This document shows positions 31,948-40,326 of a stretch of 42,823 nt of DNA, piece after piece. A program made the translations under genes and the position numbers. The DNA is from Elusimicrobiota bacterium (lineage in GTDB: Bacteria > Elusimicrobiota > Elusimicrobia > FEN-1173), in contig JAEURZ010000024.1 in NCBI GenBank assembly GCA_016788905.1, positions 1 through 42,823 on the forward strand. Reading direction: 5' to 3'. The notes under the pieces were generated by a model. It did no database searches and was not told where the DNA came from. It was given only the letters and a program-made list of their open reading frames with translations. The first letter of the stretch is position 1, and each line of letters opens with the position of its first letter.

Positions 31948-32883
31948 TTATTTAAACCCGAGCTCTAGAATTACGGATTCCAAGAAGTGGGCGCTCTTGA
32001 GGAGTGCTTGGTTTTCAGAGAAAGAGAGGGTTGGCTTTAGGGTGGAAATAATCCCTTGGGAACCAACCACCCGCGGAAGGGATAAGCAAACCGGGGGAAG
32101 ACCGGAGAGTTGGACATCCCCGTTTGAAACAGTGAAAACCGCCCGTTCGTCGTCCCGAAGGGCCCGGACCAAACGAGCGATGCCGGCTCCGATCCCGTAA
32201 TAACTGGCCTGTTTTCCCTCAATAATGCGAGCCGCCGCCTGCCGAACGTCCCCATCAATTTTAGCTTTCACATCCGTCGTGAGGGGTTTTTGAATTTGGG
32301 CCGCAAAGTCTTCGATGGGAAGGCCTCCCACCTGGGCGCTGGACCAACAGAGGACCTCCGAATCTCCATGTTCCCCGACCACATAGGCTTGAACCGAATG
32401 GGACGTTACACCCAAGGTGTCTCCCACCAGCGCCCGGAAACGGGCCGTATCCAAAATAGTCCCCGAACCCATCACGCGTCCGGGAGGCCGGTTGGCCAAA
32501 CGCGTGACGATGTGCGTCAACACGTCCACCGGGTTGGAGACCACAACCAATAGGGCTTCCGGGGCGTATTTGAGAACTTGGGGGATCACGTTTTGAAAAA
32601 CCTTGACGTTCCGATCTAAAAGCTGAATACGCGTTTCTCCGGGTTTTTGAGCCACCCCGCAGGCCAACACCACCACCTGGGTCCCGACCAAGTCTGGATA
32701 ATCGCCCACATCGATTCGCGCGGATGGCCCAAAGGGCGTGGCGTGAAGAATATCTTCCGCTTGGGCCTGGGCCAACTTTCGGTTGATGTCAATCAAAACA
32801 ATCTCACTGGCCGCGCCTTGAAGCACCATCGCGTAGGCTCCCGTGCTGCCCACAAAACCCGCTCCGATCACGCCCACTTTCAT
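31948..32883 (-). CDS. ldh: L-lactate dehydrogenase
   Basis: NAD-dependent reduction of pyruvate to L-lactate. The 311-residue protein has the dinucleotide motif GAGFVGS (7-13), the specificity loop CGVAQKPGETR with Gln79, which favours pyruvate (malate enzymes have Arg here), GTILDTARFR and the catalytic His172 in GEHGDSE. Malate dehydrogenase is the alternative but the Gln argues against it. A ribosome site AGGAGGAATG-type run lies just upstream on the minus strand. The gene converges with bcp. Confidence 0.92.
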   Translation of the reverse strand: MKVGVIGAGFVGSTGAYAMVLQGAASEIVLIDINRKLAQAQAEDILHATPFGPSARIDVGDYPDLVGTQVVVLACGVAQKPGETRIQLLDRNVKVFQNVIPQVLKYAPEALLVVVSNPVDVLTHIVTRLANRPPGRVMGSGTILDTARFRALVGDTLGVTSHSVQAYVVGEHGDSEVLCWSSAQVGGLPIEDFAAQIQKPLTTDVKAKIDGDVRQAAARIIEGKQASYYGIGAGIARLVRALRDDERAVFTVSNGDVQLSGLPPVCLSLPRVVGSQGIISTLKPTLSFSENQALLKSAHFLESVILELGFK

Positions 32884-32933
32884 TGGTCATTCCTCCTTGT
32901 GATTATGGCTCCGGAACTTGTAAGAAGGCATCG

Positions 32934-33821
32934 TTAGTTCTGCCGATAGACCTCGGCGAAGGTTTTGGCGAACTCCTCGATGGACGTGGGTGTGGTGCTT
33001 ACGGTAGATCGGGGTTGGGTGGGTTTCACGATGCCGTTGTTAAAGGCCTGGTTCATTTCGATGAGAGATTCCGACACGTTCTGGGACAACCCCATGGTGA
33101 TCATGGCCTTAAGGGCTTCGTCATAGGGAAACTGTACGTAGGGAAGATCGGGTTTCCCAATCGCTTTTCCTAGGGCCTGGGTGGCTTCTGTCATGCTTAG
33201 ATCTCTTTGCCCGTGAAGCTCCATAACGGTGTGGCCTTTGAAATCTCGTTTCGCTAGTCGATCCGCCGCCACGTGGGCGATGTCCTGAGTGGCGATCATG
33301 GGAATCGCGAGGTCCGGTTTCAGTGGACTGCCGTTGATCCCCTTCCCCTTGATGAGTCCCAGGTTCACAAAGAGGTTCTCCATGAAGTAGGGGGGGCGTA
33401 GGTGAAGTATATTTACTTGGCCCAGTTGGTTTAATTTTTCCTCCACCTGGTGGAGCCCTTTCATCGGACCCGTTTTGTCCGGGAGCTGGGCGCCGATGCT
33501 GGAGAGATTGACCACGAATTTAACTTGGGCGTCTTTCAGCGCGTCAGCGTAAACCTGCCCGATTCTTCCATACTCGGCCATCAAGTTCGAGGCGGCGTAG
33601 TTAGGGGGAATCAGAGTAAAAACGGCTTCAGCCCCTTGAAAGCTTTTCTTCACCGCTGCGGAATCCGTCAAATTTAGTGCCAGGATTTCCGCGCCGACGT
33701 TCTCCAGGGGTTTCAGTTTTTGAAGATCCCGACCCAGGGCGCGGACCTTTTCTTTTCGCCGAAGTAGTTCTTCCACCAAGACCTTCCCAATGTGGCCGGT
33801 TGCGGCTGTGACAACGATCAT
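32934..33821 (-). CDS. NmrA-type NAD(P)-binding epimerase/quinone reductase-like protein
   Basis: A 295-residue atypical short-chain dehydrogenase of the NmrA/HSCARG group. The N-terminus MIVVTAATGHIGKVLVEELL holds the dinucleotide-binding GxxGxxG. The NLSSIGA stretch and LRPPYFMENL are characteristic of the group, which includes NAD(P)H:quinone oxidoreductase 2 and redox-sensing proteins. GGAGG five bases before the ATG at 33821 fixes the start over an upstream ATG at 33842. The substrate is unknown. The start of the adjacent ldh gene lies 50 bases downstream, so a joint transcript is possible. Confidence 0.85.
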   Translation of the reverse strand: MIVVTAATGHIGKVLVEELLRRKEKVRALGRDLQKLKPLENVGAEILALNLTDSAAVKKSFQGAEAVFTLIPPNYAASNLMAEYGRIGQVYADALKDAQVKFVVNLSSIGAQLPDKTGPMKGLHQVEEKLNQLGQVNILHLRPPYFMENLFVNLGLIKGKGINGSPLKPDLAIPMIATQDIAHVAADRLAKRDFKGHTVMELHGQRDLSMTEATQALGKAIGKPDLPYVQFPYDEALKAMITMGLSQNVSESLIEMNQAFNNGIVKPTQPRSTVSTTPTSIEEFAKTFAEVYRQN

Positions 33822-33938
33822 ACAAACCTCCTGAAGGGGCATACTCCCTTATTCTCTCAAACAATTCAATGACACAAAAGTTCCGAGAGAGGCCGATCCC
33901 AAATACAAATAAGAAGGAGAGGAGGCTGTTATCAACAA

Positions 33939-34034
33939 ATCAATAAATTATTGTCGTAAAGTCGGGGGAATTTTTAGGGGAGAGAAAGGACTATTCAACT
34001 CACGGTTGCGGACGTCAATTAAGCAAACATGTCC
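33939..34034 (+). repeat. Imperfect direct repeat, copy A
   Basis: This approximately 95-base stretch resembles 38801-38898 in the same orientation. The last 47 bases differ at only five positions, including a common AATTAAGCAAACA block; the first half is more diverged with small indels. The two copies bracket the HAMP gene, the sulfatase gene and the group II intron. Its identity (insertion element end, gene remnant or target site) is unknown. Confidence 0.7.
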
Positions 34035-34091
34035 CCTCTGATGTCCCTCGTGGGCTGTCTCATGCAATCGTTCGAAACGCTGTGGAATGGG

Positions 34092-34703
34092 TTACTCCAC
34101 CTCTGGAGGGAGCTTAAAAAGGGAGGGGTGATTCTTTTCTTCTAACAATAGCCGTTCGGTTTCCTTCATCCCGTCCACTACGCCTGCGGAACGAGCGAGA
34201 CCAGACAATCGTTCAAGTTCAATGCCCAATCGTTTGCGACGCGAAATTTCCAAACCTGCCCTGGAACGAATTTGCTCAAGAGCCCCATTGATTTCCTGGG
34301 CCAGAGTTTGAAGTTCATCATAGGGCCTCATCGTGACACGATGCGAGACGTCCCCCATTTGGACCTTACGCATAATCTGCTCAAAACGATAAATCGGGCT
34401 CGCCACAAAATGAGAAAACAAAAGAGCGAGTCCAAACACCAAGATCCAGGAGAGGATGCTGTTCCGAACAATCACATGCACCATCACCTGCATGTGTGTC
34501 GCGACTTCTCCTTTTTCGATTAAACCTGAAGATGCCAAATGGTTCACGTAATGATTTCCAAAATACCAGGAAATGACCATGAATAGCGTCATGAGGGAAA
34601 ATACCGCTAGGGAAAACTTTAATTGAAACCTGGATTTCACCAACTGTCGGCGGACCCAGCGAGACGCGTCCAAACATTGAGGTTCAGATGAATGATCATT
34701 CAC
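34092..34703 (-). CDS. HAMP-domain membrane protein without a kinase domain
   Basis: This 203-residue protein has two transmembrane helices (about 28-48 and 82-102) around a short exterior segment, then a HAMP domain (about 103-150, with SPIYRFEQIMRKV and GDVSHRV) and a short cytoplasmic helical tail. It has no histidine kinase, chemotaxis or cyclase output domain, so it is not a complete sensor. It follows the sulfatase gene by 12 bases and probably shares its transcript. It may modulate that enzyme or be a shortened sensor; the sequence shows no frameshift. Confidence 0.75.
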   Translation of the reverse strand: MNDHSSEPQCLDASRWVRRQLVKSRFQLKFSLAVFSLMTLFMVISWYFGNHYVNHLASSGLIEKGEVATHMQVMVHVIVRNSILSWILVFGLALLFSHFVASPIYRFEQIMRKVQMGDVSHRVTMRPYDELQTLAQEINGALEQIRSRAGLEISRRKRLGIELERLSGLARSAGVVDGMKETERLLLEEKNHPSLFKLPPEVE

Positions 34704-34715
34704 GGAGGTTATGCC

Positions 34716-36743
34716 TCACTTTCCTCTTAAATGGGGAGGATAAATTCGGTTTGTTAAGAGAGTCCTGTCAAAAGCTTCTTGCGCTTCCTCAGCAAAAGCC
34801 TCTAGGTACGTTCGTCGGGTCTGGTCCAATAATTCAAAGTCACCCTTTTTAAAGGACTGAAACAAGTCGATTTTGGAGTGAAAAAATAGATGATCAATCC
34901 GTTCGTTCTTTAAGAATTTCTCCATATCCAGGGTTGAACCCAATGGGTAATGGCTCAAGAAATACTCCGGACCTGTGTCATAGGCGTAATCGTTTCCCCA
35001 ACGGAGGTTCCACCGATTGTCATGGTTCATGAGAACGTAGCGGTCCGGGATATCATTGCGAAAAAGAGAGGATCCAATAAACGCGTTGGGAAGACGAATG
35101 TTCAATAAATCCAGGAGTGTCGGTGTGATATCGATTTGGCTTCCAAGAACGTTCACACGTTGGGGTTTCAGATGGTCCGGGGACCAGAACACCAGAGGAG
35201 ACCGAAAAAAAGCCTCCTGCCTTAATACCATCCCATCAAAACGCGGGTCCTCCGGAAAAATCCATACACCATGATCTCCCGTAATTATAAAAACCGTATT
35301 ATCAAAAGCGCGGTTGGCTCGAACTTTATTGAAAAAATCTCCCACGGCGGCGTCGGTGTAATAAATTCCACGGCAATATTTCTGATACATCTCTGACCCA
35401 TGGGCTGCGGGGGCCTGTGAATCCGTTGGATAAGAGGCAAAAGGATAATGATTGCTGAGTGTCATAATCTCCGCAAAATAGGGACTTTTTTGTTGCAATA
35501 AAACATCCAGGGCATAATCCACCAGATCTAAGTCTGCCGCCCCCATGCCAATCGGGGGATAGCGTGGCGTAAATTTGTAATGGAAAGAGTCTATCCCATG
35601 GTTGGAATGAAATTTGATTTTGTTGTCAAACGTTGGGGGATGGGACCCGATCCAATGGGTCGAATAGCCTTGGTCTTTTAAGACCATCCCAAGAGTTTTT
35701 ACAGCTAATTCCGGTTGGTCAATAAAAACCTGCCCCCCGCGCATATTTGGGACATACGAGGCATGAATCGCAAATTCTGCTCGGATGGTTTGGGCGCCAT
35801 TGGCGTAAAAGTTTTTAAAAAGAATACCTTCACGCGCAAGACGATCAATATTGGGAGTGAAGGACGGGGTCCCCCCGTAAGTGCCTGATTCAAAGGCTCT
35901 TACGGATTCCATGAGTATCAAGACAACGTTGGGTTTAGAGGTGAAGGCGAATGGGAGTGGGGGTGGGGCGGCCACAGGGATTTTTAAAAAAGGGAAATAG
36001 GGATCCTTGCCGGGCATATACAAGGATGGACTATATTGGATAAAATCCGAGCGTTGGAATGTCAGAAAATCATTACGACCCGAAAAATATCCCCCATAGG
36101 TCAGTTGCATTTGGAAAAGCTTTTGTCTTATAACAAAAAACAAAGGATTTTGTTCAGCGTATCCGTTACTCTTTTCGGTCAATTTGTAATGACCTAAAAA
36201 TAAAGCGATGCCCAGAAATAGGAGGGAACGACGAAATTTACGAAAGGATGTTGCAGGTTGGGTCAGGCTTATCTGCCATAGGCACAGGGGAGTTAGGAGG
36301 CCGAAGATGATATCTCCTGGTGTCATCAAAGATATTATCCCACTCCAAATCGCAAAAATGTCTTCCCACTGCTTTAGTGCATCCATTTGACCCCAGGAAT
36401 TAAAAAAACGGAAATTGAGATTAACAAATAGATAAAAGAGGGCAGTCGCTAATACTAATGAAAAACTTAGAACCAAACGCCACAGAAATTTGGGAGCGGA
36501 AAGGATGAATCCATACACCAAACTAAAGACCAGCACAAAAAGGATGTGGTCCAAATAGCCAGAGAACCGGACTCGAGTGTGCATCGACACGAGAGAATAA
36601 ATGGTAAGAGTCGTCGGAATTAAGAGAGGAAAAGCGAAGCCCTTTATGGGGATCCAACCTGAACTCTCACTGAAATTGCGCAGGAGTTTTGAAAACATCA
36701 TCAGGGGCTTGGGCATATTTTGTTTGGTCACAGTTTCAATCAT
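34716..36743 (-). CDS. LTA-synthase-like membrane sulfatase (alkaline phosphatase superfamily)
   Basis: A 675-residue protein from the ATG at 36743. The N-terminal third (about 1-210) has several transmembrane helices; the rest is a sulfatase-fold domain facing outside. Motifs are NVVLILMESVRAFESGTYGG (metal site Glu), GAQTIRAEFA with the presumed catalytic Thr, and FIITGDHGVWIFPED near the end. Family members transfer glycerol phosphate or phosphoethanolamine to surface polymers; the substrate here is unknown. No strong ribosome site was found, and other starts (36716 or about 36700) are possible. The gene looks more AT-rich than its neighbours and lies inside the block bounded by the direct repeats. 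Confidence 0.82.
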   Translation of the reverse strand: MIETVTKQNMPKPLMMFSKLLRNFSESSGWIPIKGFAFPLLIPTTLTIYSLVSMHTRVRFSGYLDHILFVLVFSLVYGFILSAPKFLWRLVLSFSLVLATALFYLFVNLNFRFFNSWGQMDALKQWEDIFAIWSGIISLMTPGDIIFGLLTPLCLWQISLTQPATSFRKFRRSLLFLGIALFLGHYKLTEKSNGYAEQNPLFFVIRQKLFQMQLTYGGYFSGRNDFLTFQRSDFIQYSPSLYMPGKDPYFPFLKIPVAAPPPLPFAFTSKPNVVLILMESVRAFESGTYGGTPSFTPNIDRLAREGILFKNFYANGAQTIRAEFAIHASYVPNMRGGQVFIDQPELAVKTLGMVLKDQGYSTHWIGSHPPTFDNKIKFHSNHGIDSFHYKFTPRYPPIGMGAADLDLVDYALDVLLQQKSPYFAEIMTLSNHYPFASYPTDSQAPAAHGSEMYQKYCRGIYYTDAAVGDFFNKVRANRAFDNTVFIITGDHGVWIFPEDPRFDGMVLRQEAFFRSPLVFWSPDHLKPQRVNVLGSQIDITPTLLDLLNIRLPNAFIGSSLFRNDIPDRYVLMNHDNRWNLRWGNDYAYDTGPEYFLSHYPLGSTLDMEKFLKNERIDHLFFHSKIDLFQSFKKGDFELLDQTRRTYLEAFAEEAQEAFDRTLLTNRIYPPHLRGK

Positions 36744-37381
36744 ATATAAGACTAATGTGAAAAAGAGAAAAATGCAAGGGTGACAATCGTGCAACAGCGG
36801 AATCCCAAAATGAGCGGCGTTGAGCAAAAATCCCCATTATGCGTCGTTGAAAGGCGATAAGGGGACGTTCTCAACGTGAGCCGAGCGAGCTGACAGAACC
36901 GTAACGGTGAAAATCCGAAAGGGCAAGGTCTGAGCCGGGCCGCCCGAAACCGAATTCCGAGCGGCGTAAGGGAACGAGCGCCGTGATTCCAGGAGGCGGG
37001 AGTGACCAGGCCGCAAGGCGAAAGCGTGAAGGTGTTGAGCTCCGAAAACGTCGCGTAGGGAAGGCCGACCGCATGTTGATGACGGGAAGGCCCCATCGCC
37101 CTGGTCGGATGATGGCCAGACCAAAGGCGACTTCCCCGGGGTCAAAGGCCGTGGCATGGTGACAAAAGCGGAATGTCGGAACCTCGGGAGATCCACATCC
37201 TCCCCCCACGGGGGTAGGGGCGAACAACCTGAAGAAGGGAGGACGCACCGAAGGGGATGGGGAAGTCGGACTGGCTCGTAGTAGAGGAAAAGCCGGCGTA
37301 ATGGCCGGTGAGCCCGAAAGGGCGCTCGAAGGGGCCAGAGGTGGAACGTAGAGGGAAGGGAAGTCAGCAGCCATACCAGAG

Positions 37382-38695
37382 ATGGAAAACCTGTTGGAAA
37401 CAAAACTGGACCTCATAGCAAAGCGAGCCAAAGCGGAGCTGAAGACCCGGTTCACGACGTTGGCGCACCTGCTGAATGAAGAGACGTTGGCGGATTGCTA
37501 CGGCGAGCTGAAAAGGGGGAAGGCTCCTGGAATAGATGGAGTGAGCGTGGCGGAATAGGGGGAGGACCTTGAAGAGAAGCTGAAAGGGTTGGTGCGTCGG
37601 ATGAAGGCAAAGCAATACCGACCGCAAGCGGTGCGTCGAGTGTTTATCCCAAAAGGCAATGGAAAACTTCGCCCGTTAGGAATTCCTGCGGCGGAAGAAA
37701 AAGTTGTACAGAGGGGACTGACGCGAATCCTGGAAGCAATCTTTGAGGGGGACTTTCTGGACGTGTCCCATGGGTTTCGACCGGGGCGCGGGTGTCATGG
37801 TGCGTTGCAAACGTAGGACCGAATGGTCATGACGAAGCGCGTCAGCTACGTGATCGAGGTGGACATCAAAGGGTATTACGACCACCTTGACCACGGATGG
37901 TTGATGAAGTGCTTAGAGCAACGGATCGCGGACCCGAGCTTCTTAAGCCTGATTGTGCGAACGTTGAAGGCCGGGGGGATGGAGGAAGGAGTGCGGGGTG
38001 AGACGGAAATGGGGGCTCCCCAAGGGGGAATTGTTTCCCCGATTCTGTCGAACATTTACCTACACCACATTCTCGACCTCTGGTTTGAGCGAGAGCTAAA
38101 GAAAAGGCTGAAGGGGTATGCACAGCTCATTCGGTACGCCGATGACTTCGTCATCGGGTGCGAGTACGAATGGGAAGCGCAGGGGATCCTGGTGGAGCTA
38201 AAAGAACGCCTGAAGAAGTTCGGTTTGGAAGTGTCTGAGGAGAAGACCCGGATCGTAGAGTTCGGTCGGTTTGCCCAAGAGCGCGCTGAAAAGCGTGGCG
38301 GGAAGGCGGGCACGGTCGAATTTCTCGGGTTCACTCACTACTGCACGAAAAGACGGAGCGGGCGGTTCCTGGTGGGACGACGGACAAGCGGAAAGCGGTT
38401 GCGAGCGAAGCTGGTGGCCATGAACGAATGGCTGAAGGGCGTGAGGAACAGTCTTCCGTTGGCGGACTGGTGGAGGATTCTTCGCTGGAAGCGGAACGGG
38501 CACTCCCAGTATTATGGGGTCACGGGGAACTGGCGTGGGATCAGCCGGTTCCATCAGGAAGTGTTGAGGATGACCTGTAAGTGGTGGAACCGGCGCAGTC
38601 AGAAGCGGAGCGGTGACTGGGAAGAATTCCAGCGTCGCCTCCAGTGGAATCCGCTACCCCCACCGCGTCTTGCGCACATCCTTCGATTGGCCTAG
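37382..38695 (+). pseudogene. ltrA: Group II intron reverse transcriptase/maturase, broken by two in-frame TAG codons
   Basis: One reading frame of 438 codons runs from ATG 37382 to TAG 38695 and encodes a reverse transcriptase with no frameshift, but it contains TAG at 37556-37558 and 37814-37816. Around them the protein is well conserved: GKAPGIDGVSVAE, then [13 protein letters not shown]; and GCHGALQT, then TAG, DRMVMTKRVSYVIEVDIKGY. By family comparison the first TAG sits at a usual Tyr (single-base change) and the second at a usual Leu. The catalytic RYADDFVIG is intact, and the X domain and C-terminal NRRSQKRSG segment are present; an endonuclease domain is absent. TAG ends normal genes nearby, so this reads as a decayed gene rather than recoding. 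Confidence 0.88.
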
Positions 38696-38715
38696 ACTTT
38701 GTGAGTGACACCAAA

Positions 38716-38749
38716 GAGCCGTATATGGGAAAACTGTACGTACGGTTCT
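38716..38749 (+). ncRNA. Group II intron catalytic domain V
   Basis: The segment starts GAGCCGTATATGGG and ends ACGTACGGTTC; the two halves fold into the 34-nucleotide hairpin typical of domain V, with the catalytic AGC triad at 38717-38719 and a GAAA-like tetraloop. A domain VI-like hairpin (CGTC-TACG-GACG at about 38767-38778) follows. Confidence 0.85.
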
Positions 38750-38800
38750 GGGAGGGGATGTTGGATCGTCTACGGACGACAGATACATTCTACTCAACCG

Positions 38801-38898
38801 ATCAATTAACTCTTGTTGGAGAGCGGGGGAGTCCTTCACAGGGGCGAGAATGGACTCTTCAACTCAAGTTTGCGGAAGTCAATTAAGCAAACAGGTCC
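38801..38898 (+). repeat. Imperfect direct repeat, copy B
   Basis: The partner of copy A at 33939-34034, lying directly after the group II intron. In the last 47 bases only five differ. Reading one frame gives a short peptide ending LQLKFAEVN before a TAA, and copy A gives a related ending, but the similarity continues beyond the stop, so it is not obviously coding. Confidence 0.7.
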
Positions 38899-38933
38899 TC
38901 CCTCTCTTTCCGGAGAGGCGAGGGCGGGCGGGG

Positions 38934-39527
38934 TTAGGGTTTCTTCCCCACGATCTGAATAACAGACCCCATTCCGTTGTGAAACTTTCCCTCAATGACG
39001 GGGCGATTTTTCTCAAGGGAATGAACAAAATTTAGGCCCGATAATTCTAAACGGACTTCAGCTAAATCCATGAGGAGGGATAAGTCTGGGGGCCCCCCGG
39101 TTCCTTTTCCCAATTGTTGAGGGCTATAGGCCTCCAAGAGGAAAAGCCCTCCGCTGACTAACCCTGCCACGGAACGTTTGTGCAAATCGTCTCTCATCAA
39201 CCGTGGAATATGGGCCCAAATGGAAACGATTCCTTGCCAGTCCCCGGGTTGAATGACAAAATCTTTAAGGTCGGATGCCGCCGTTTTGATTTCAACGCCG
39301 TTTTCGGCGGCGAGAGTTTGTGCTTTCGCCAATCCCACGCGGCTTTGATCCACGGCTGTGACTTGATACCCCTGTTTTGCAAGAAAAACGGCGTTTCGTC
39401 CTTCGCCTTCCGCTAAGCACAACACTTTTCCCATGGGAATCAGGGACCAAAATTCTTTGAGGAAATCATTTGGTTCTTTGCCGTAAGCAAAGGGTTCCCT
39501 CGTGTATCGTTCGTTCCACCATTCCAT
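38934..39527 (-). CDS. Class I SAM-dependent methyltransferase
   Basis: A 197-residue methyltransferase from the ATG at 39527, with AAGGAG seven bases upstream; an upstream in-frame extension is not supported. It begins MEWWNERYTREPFAYGKEPN, a start common to a group of small methyltransferases (TehB-like and others), followed by the SAM-binding VLCLAEGEGRNAVFLAKQG (motif I, about 35-53) and VTAVDQSRVGLAKA (motif II). A substrate cannot be named. Its position upstream of the arsenic-type genes on the opposite strand allows, but does not show, a role in metalloid methylation. Confidence 0.85.
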   Translation of the reverse strand: MEWWNERYTREPFAYGKEPNDFLKEFWSLIPMGKVLCLAEGEGRNAVFLAKQGYQVTAVDQSRVGLAKAQTLAAENGVEIKTAASDLKDFVIQPGDWQGIVSIWAHIPRLMRDDLHKRSVAGLVSGGLFLLEAYSPQQLGKGTGGPPDLSLLMDLAEVRLELSGLNFVHSLEKNRPVIEGKFHNGMGSVIQIVGKKP

Positions 39528-39757
39528 GCTTGTCTCCTTGCCTCCCTGGGGCCCATGAATACGAACCGCCAGGGTCAGCCCCGCTCTTGGGCTTCCGAAA
39601 GGAAAAATGGATTGATGACATTCCAAGAGACATTGAGAATAGCATTCCTTTAACCCACCCAGTGGCGAATCCGTTCGTGCACAAGAAGAGGGATACCATC
39701 CATTTGTCCCCCAAGGTGTCTGAGCCCTTCAAAGGAATGGGGGAGCAAGTTCCATCC

Positions 39758-39805
39758 TTGACAGAAGATTTTCGTTGGACTAATATATGCTATATGACGC
39801 ATATA
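39758..39805 (+). promoter_or_regulatory. arsR promoter with overlapping operator dyad
   Basis: TTGACA (39758-39763), a 17-base spacer and TAATAT (39781-39786) form a near-consensus promoter. The dyad TATATGC-N8-GCATATA at 39784-39805 covers the -10 box, the start point and the first codons, as expected for autorepression by an ArsR protein. The predicted transcription start, at about 39793, lies at the ATG, so the message is probably leaderless. Confidence 0.8.
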
Positions 39806-40162
39806 AGAATATCCGACATCGTCTCGTTTCATGGGGCACTCAACGAACCGTTGAGGCTCCGGATCCTGCGGCTCCTTATGGAACGGGAATTGTGTGTGTG
39901 CGAGATGATGAGGGTCTTGAAAACACCCCAATATAAAGTTTCCCGCCATTTGGGGATCCTTAAAAAAGCTGGCCTTGTCCGCGATTGGCGTGAAGGGACA
40001 TGGATCCATTACGAAATTGCCCCGACCCTTTCCAGTGTCTTGAAGGAAACCTTGGCTTGTTTAAGGGCGTTATGGGACCAGAGCCCACTTATTCAAGAAG
40101 ATTTGCGGTGGCTCAACCGTACGTCCGTGCGGAAACCTGGTGCACCGGTTGTAAACGGCTGA
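39794..40162 (+). CDS. arsR: ArsR-family metalloid-responsive repressor
   Basis: A 122-residue winged-helix repressor. The metal-binding motif ELCVCEMM (residues 32-39) has Cys34 and Cys36, as in As(III)-sensing ArsR proteins; the recognition helix follows at about 46-58 (QYKVSRHLGILKKAG), then the wing. The ATG at 39794 lies immediately after the predicted transcription start; an upstream in-frame start at 39470 would run through the promoter and is rejected. It probably represses itself and the permease/thioredoxin pair downstream, because a second copy of its operator precedes the permease. Confidence 0.9.
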   Translation: MTHIRISDIVSFHGALNEPLRLRILRLLMERELCVCEMMRVLKTPQYKVSRHLGILKKAGLVRDWREGTWIHYEIAPTLSSVLKETLACLRALWDQSPLIQEDLRWLNRTSVRKPGAPVVNG

Positions 40163-40176
40163 TTTTTTTACCTCTT

Positions 40177-40195
40177 TATATGCGTTGTATTGCAT
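40177..40195 (+). promoter_or_regulatory. Second ArsR-type operator before the permease
   Basis: TATATGC-N8-GCAT at 40177-40195 repeats the first seven bases and the spacer of the arsR operator (39784-39805), with a shorter right arm (GCATGAG rather than GCATATA). It lies about 130 bases before the permease gene. A promoter there could not be fixed. Confidence 0.6.
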
Positions 40196-40326
40196 GAGAG
40201 AAACCGTGGCAGATGGGGGGCCTTGACGGGCAAGTCCCGCGGTGTTGAAAAGACCTTTTTATTGTGGGAGAGATGACGGACCCTTTAGGTTTTTGTTGAG
40301 ACAGGTGTTGATTTGAGGAGATTCGC

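Larger units (their letters stand above)
36839..38795 (+). mobile_element. Group II intron with degraded reverse transcriptase
   Basis: A bacterial retroelement inserted on the plus strand between the sulfatase gene and the methyltransferase. The 5' part (about 36839-37380, more than 300 bases without a gene) is the structured intron RNA: it is full of short complementary GC runs and contains the patterns GAACCGTAACGG, GCGAAAGCGTGAAGG and GAGGTGGAACG seen in domain I-IV of such introns. The reverse transcriptase follows, then domain V (38716-38749) and a domain VI-like hairpin ending near CTACTC. Both ends are approximate; no clear GTGYG 5' end was found, which also hints at decay. Lower-copy fragments were not found elsewhere in the window. 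Confidence 0.8.

Noticed and set aside
36752-37455. Several overlapping minus-strand ORFs (114-194 codons) opposite the 5' part of the group II intron
   Set aside because: They are antisense to structured intron RNA, have no ribosome sites and show Arg/Pro/Ser-rich low-complexity translations typical of false genes over such RNAs.
37556-37816. TAG recoding (amber suppression) in the reverse transcriptase
   Set aside because: TAG serves as the ordinary stop of nearby genes such as gpmA and bcp, and the two positions normally hold different residues (Tyr and Leu), so point-mutation decay is simpler.
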